Positions 32,260-32,278 of a DNA stretch of 32,278 nucleotides are shown here, in pieces. The notes beneath the pieces are model-generated. The model searched no databases and had not been told where the DNA came from. It saw nothing but the letters and a program-made list of their open reading frames with translations. Each line of letters starts with the position of its first letter. Within the stretch, counting starts at the first letter, position 1. Source of the stretch: Tannerella forsythia. GTDB lineage: Bacteria; Bacteroidota; Bacteroidia; Bacteroidales; Tannerellaceae. The DNA is taken from contig NZ_RQYN01000039.1 in NCBI RefSeq assembly GCF_003860135.1, positions 1 to 32,278 of the forward strand, in the 5' to 3' direction. The translations under genes and the position numbers were made by a program.

Positions 32260-32278
32260 ATACACAAACTTTTATCAC

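Overview
The window looks like chromosomal DNA from a Bacteroidota bacterium, most likely of the order Bacteroidales. Four signs support this. Several gene starts carry the Bacteroidota promoter pattern (TTTG, about 19-21 bp, then TAnnTTTG). A full bat (aerotolerance) operon of this phylum's order is present. The GyrA active-site region reads [10 protein letters not shown], the form I associate with Bacteroides-type gyrases. The lipoproteins and paired HU-like genes are typical of the group. A Tannerella or Parabacteroides relative is plausible, but the genus cannot be fixed from the sequence alone. Almost all genes are core genes; no prophage, transposase, CRISPR array, tRNA or rRNA was seen.

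Layout. 1-4.2 kb: an XRE-type regulator converges on iorA-iorB (2-oxoacid:ferredoxin oxidoreductase), preceded on the minus strand by mltG. 4.3-7.4 kb: two small lipoproteins, a 357-bp repeat array, a 6-bladed beta-propeller lipoprotein on the minus strand, and a stub of a BRO-N-type gene. 7.4-11.4 kb: ftsY and rimO (overlapping), an HU-like gene, and a second HU-like gene fused to a transmembrane segment and a LysM domain. 11.5-20.6 kb: a compact nine-gene operon, MoxR ATPase - DUF58 - BatD-like membrane protein - batA - batB - batC - batD - batE - PAP2 phosphatase. 20.7-22.1 kb: a small HTH protein and a DUF2007-USP-USP stress protein. 22.2-26.0 kb, minus strand: a secreted TPR protein and gyrA. 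26.3-31.3 kb: a DUF3298 lipoprotein, rsmG, a metallo-beta-lactamase-fold hydrolase and gcvP. 31.3-32.3 kb: a second repeat array and an unnamed conserved protein on the minus strand.

The most unusual content is the pair of repeat arrays at 5483-5839 and 31338-31733. Each is a run of degenerate 22-bp units: an 8-bp core (TTCCGAAC or its complement) plus a 14-bp variable spacer, held to 22 bp with almost no slippage. The best units are dyads around GTTCSGAAC. The arrays are inverted copies of one another. They share exact blocks of 62 and 49 bp in the same order and differ by whole 22-bp units. Each fills the gap between two convergent genes and comes within about 2-40 bp of both stop codons. 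The other two convergent junctions in the window carry hairpin terminators instead. Reading frame is not conserved between the copies, so they look non-coding. I know of no named element with this structure, but no database search was possible.

Functional themes. The bat operon encodes an ATPase plus VWA, TPR and Ig-like membrane proteins and is probably one transcript from a promoter near 11490. The HU-TM-LysM protein could physically connect DNA with peptidoglycan. rsmG, the hydrolase and gcvP are tightly packed and probably co-transcribed.
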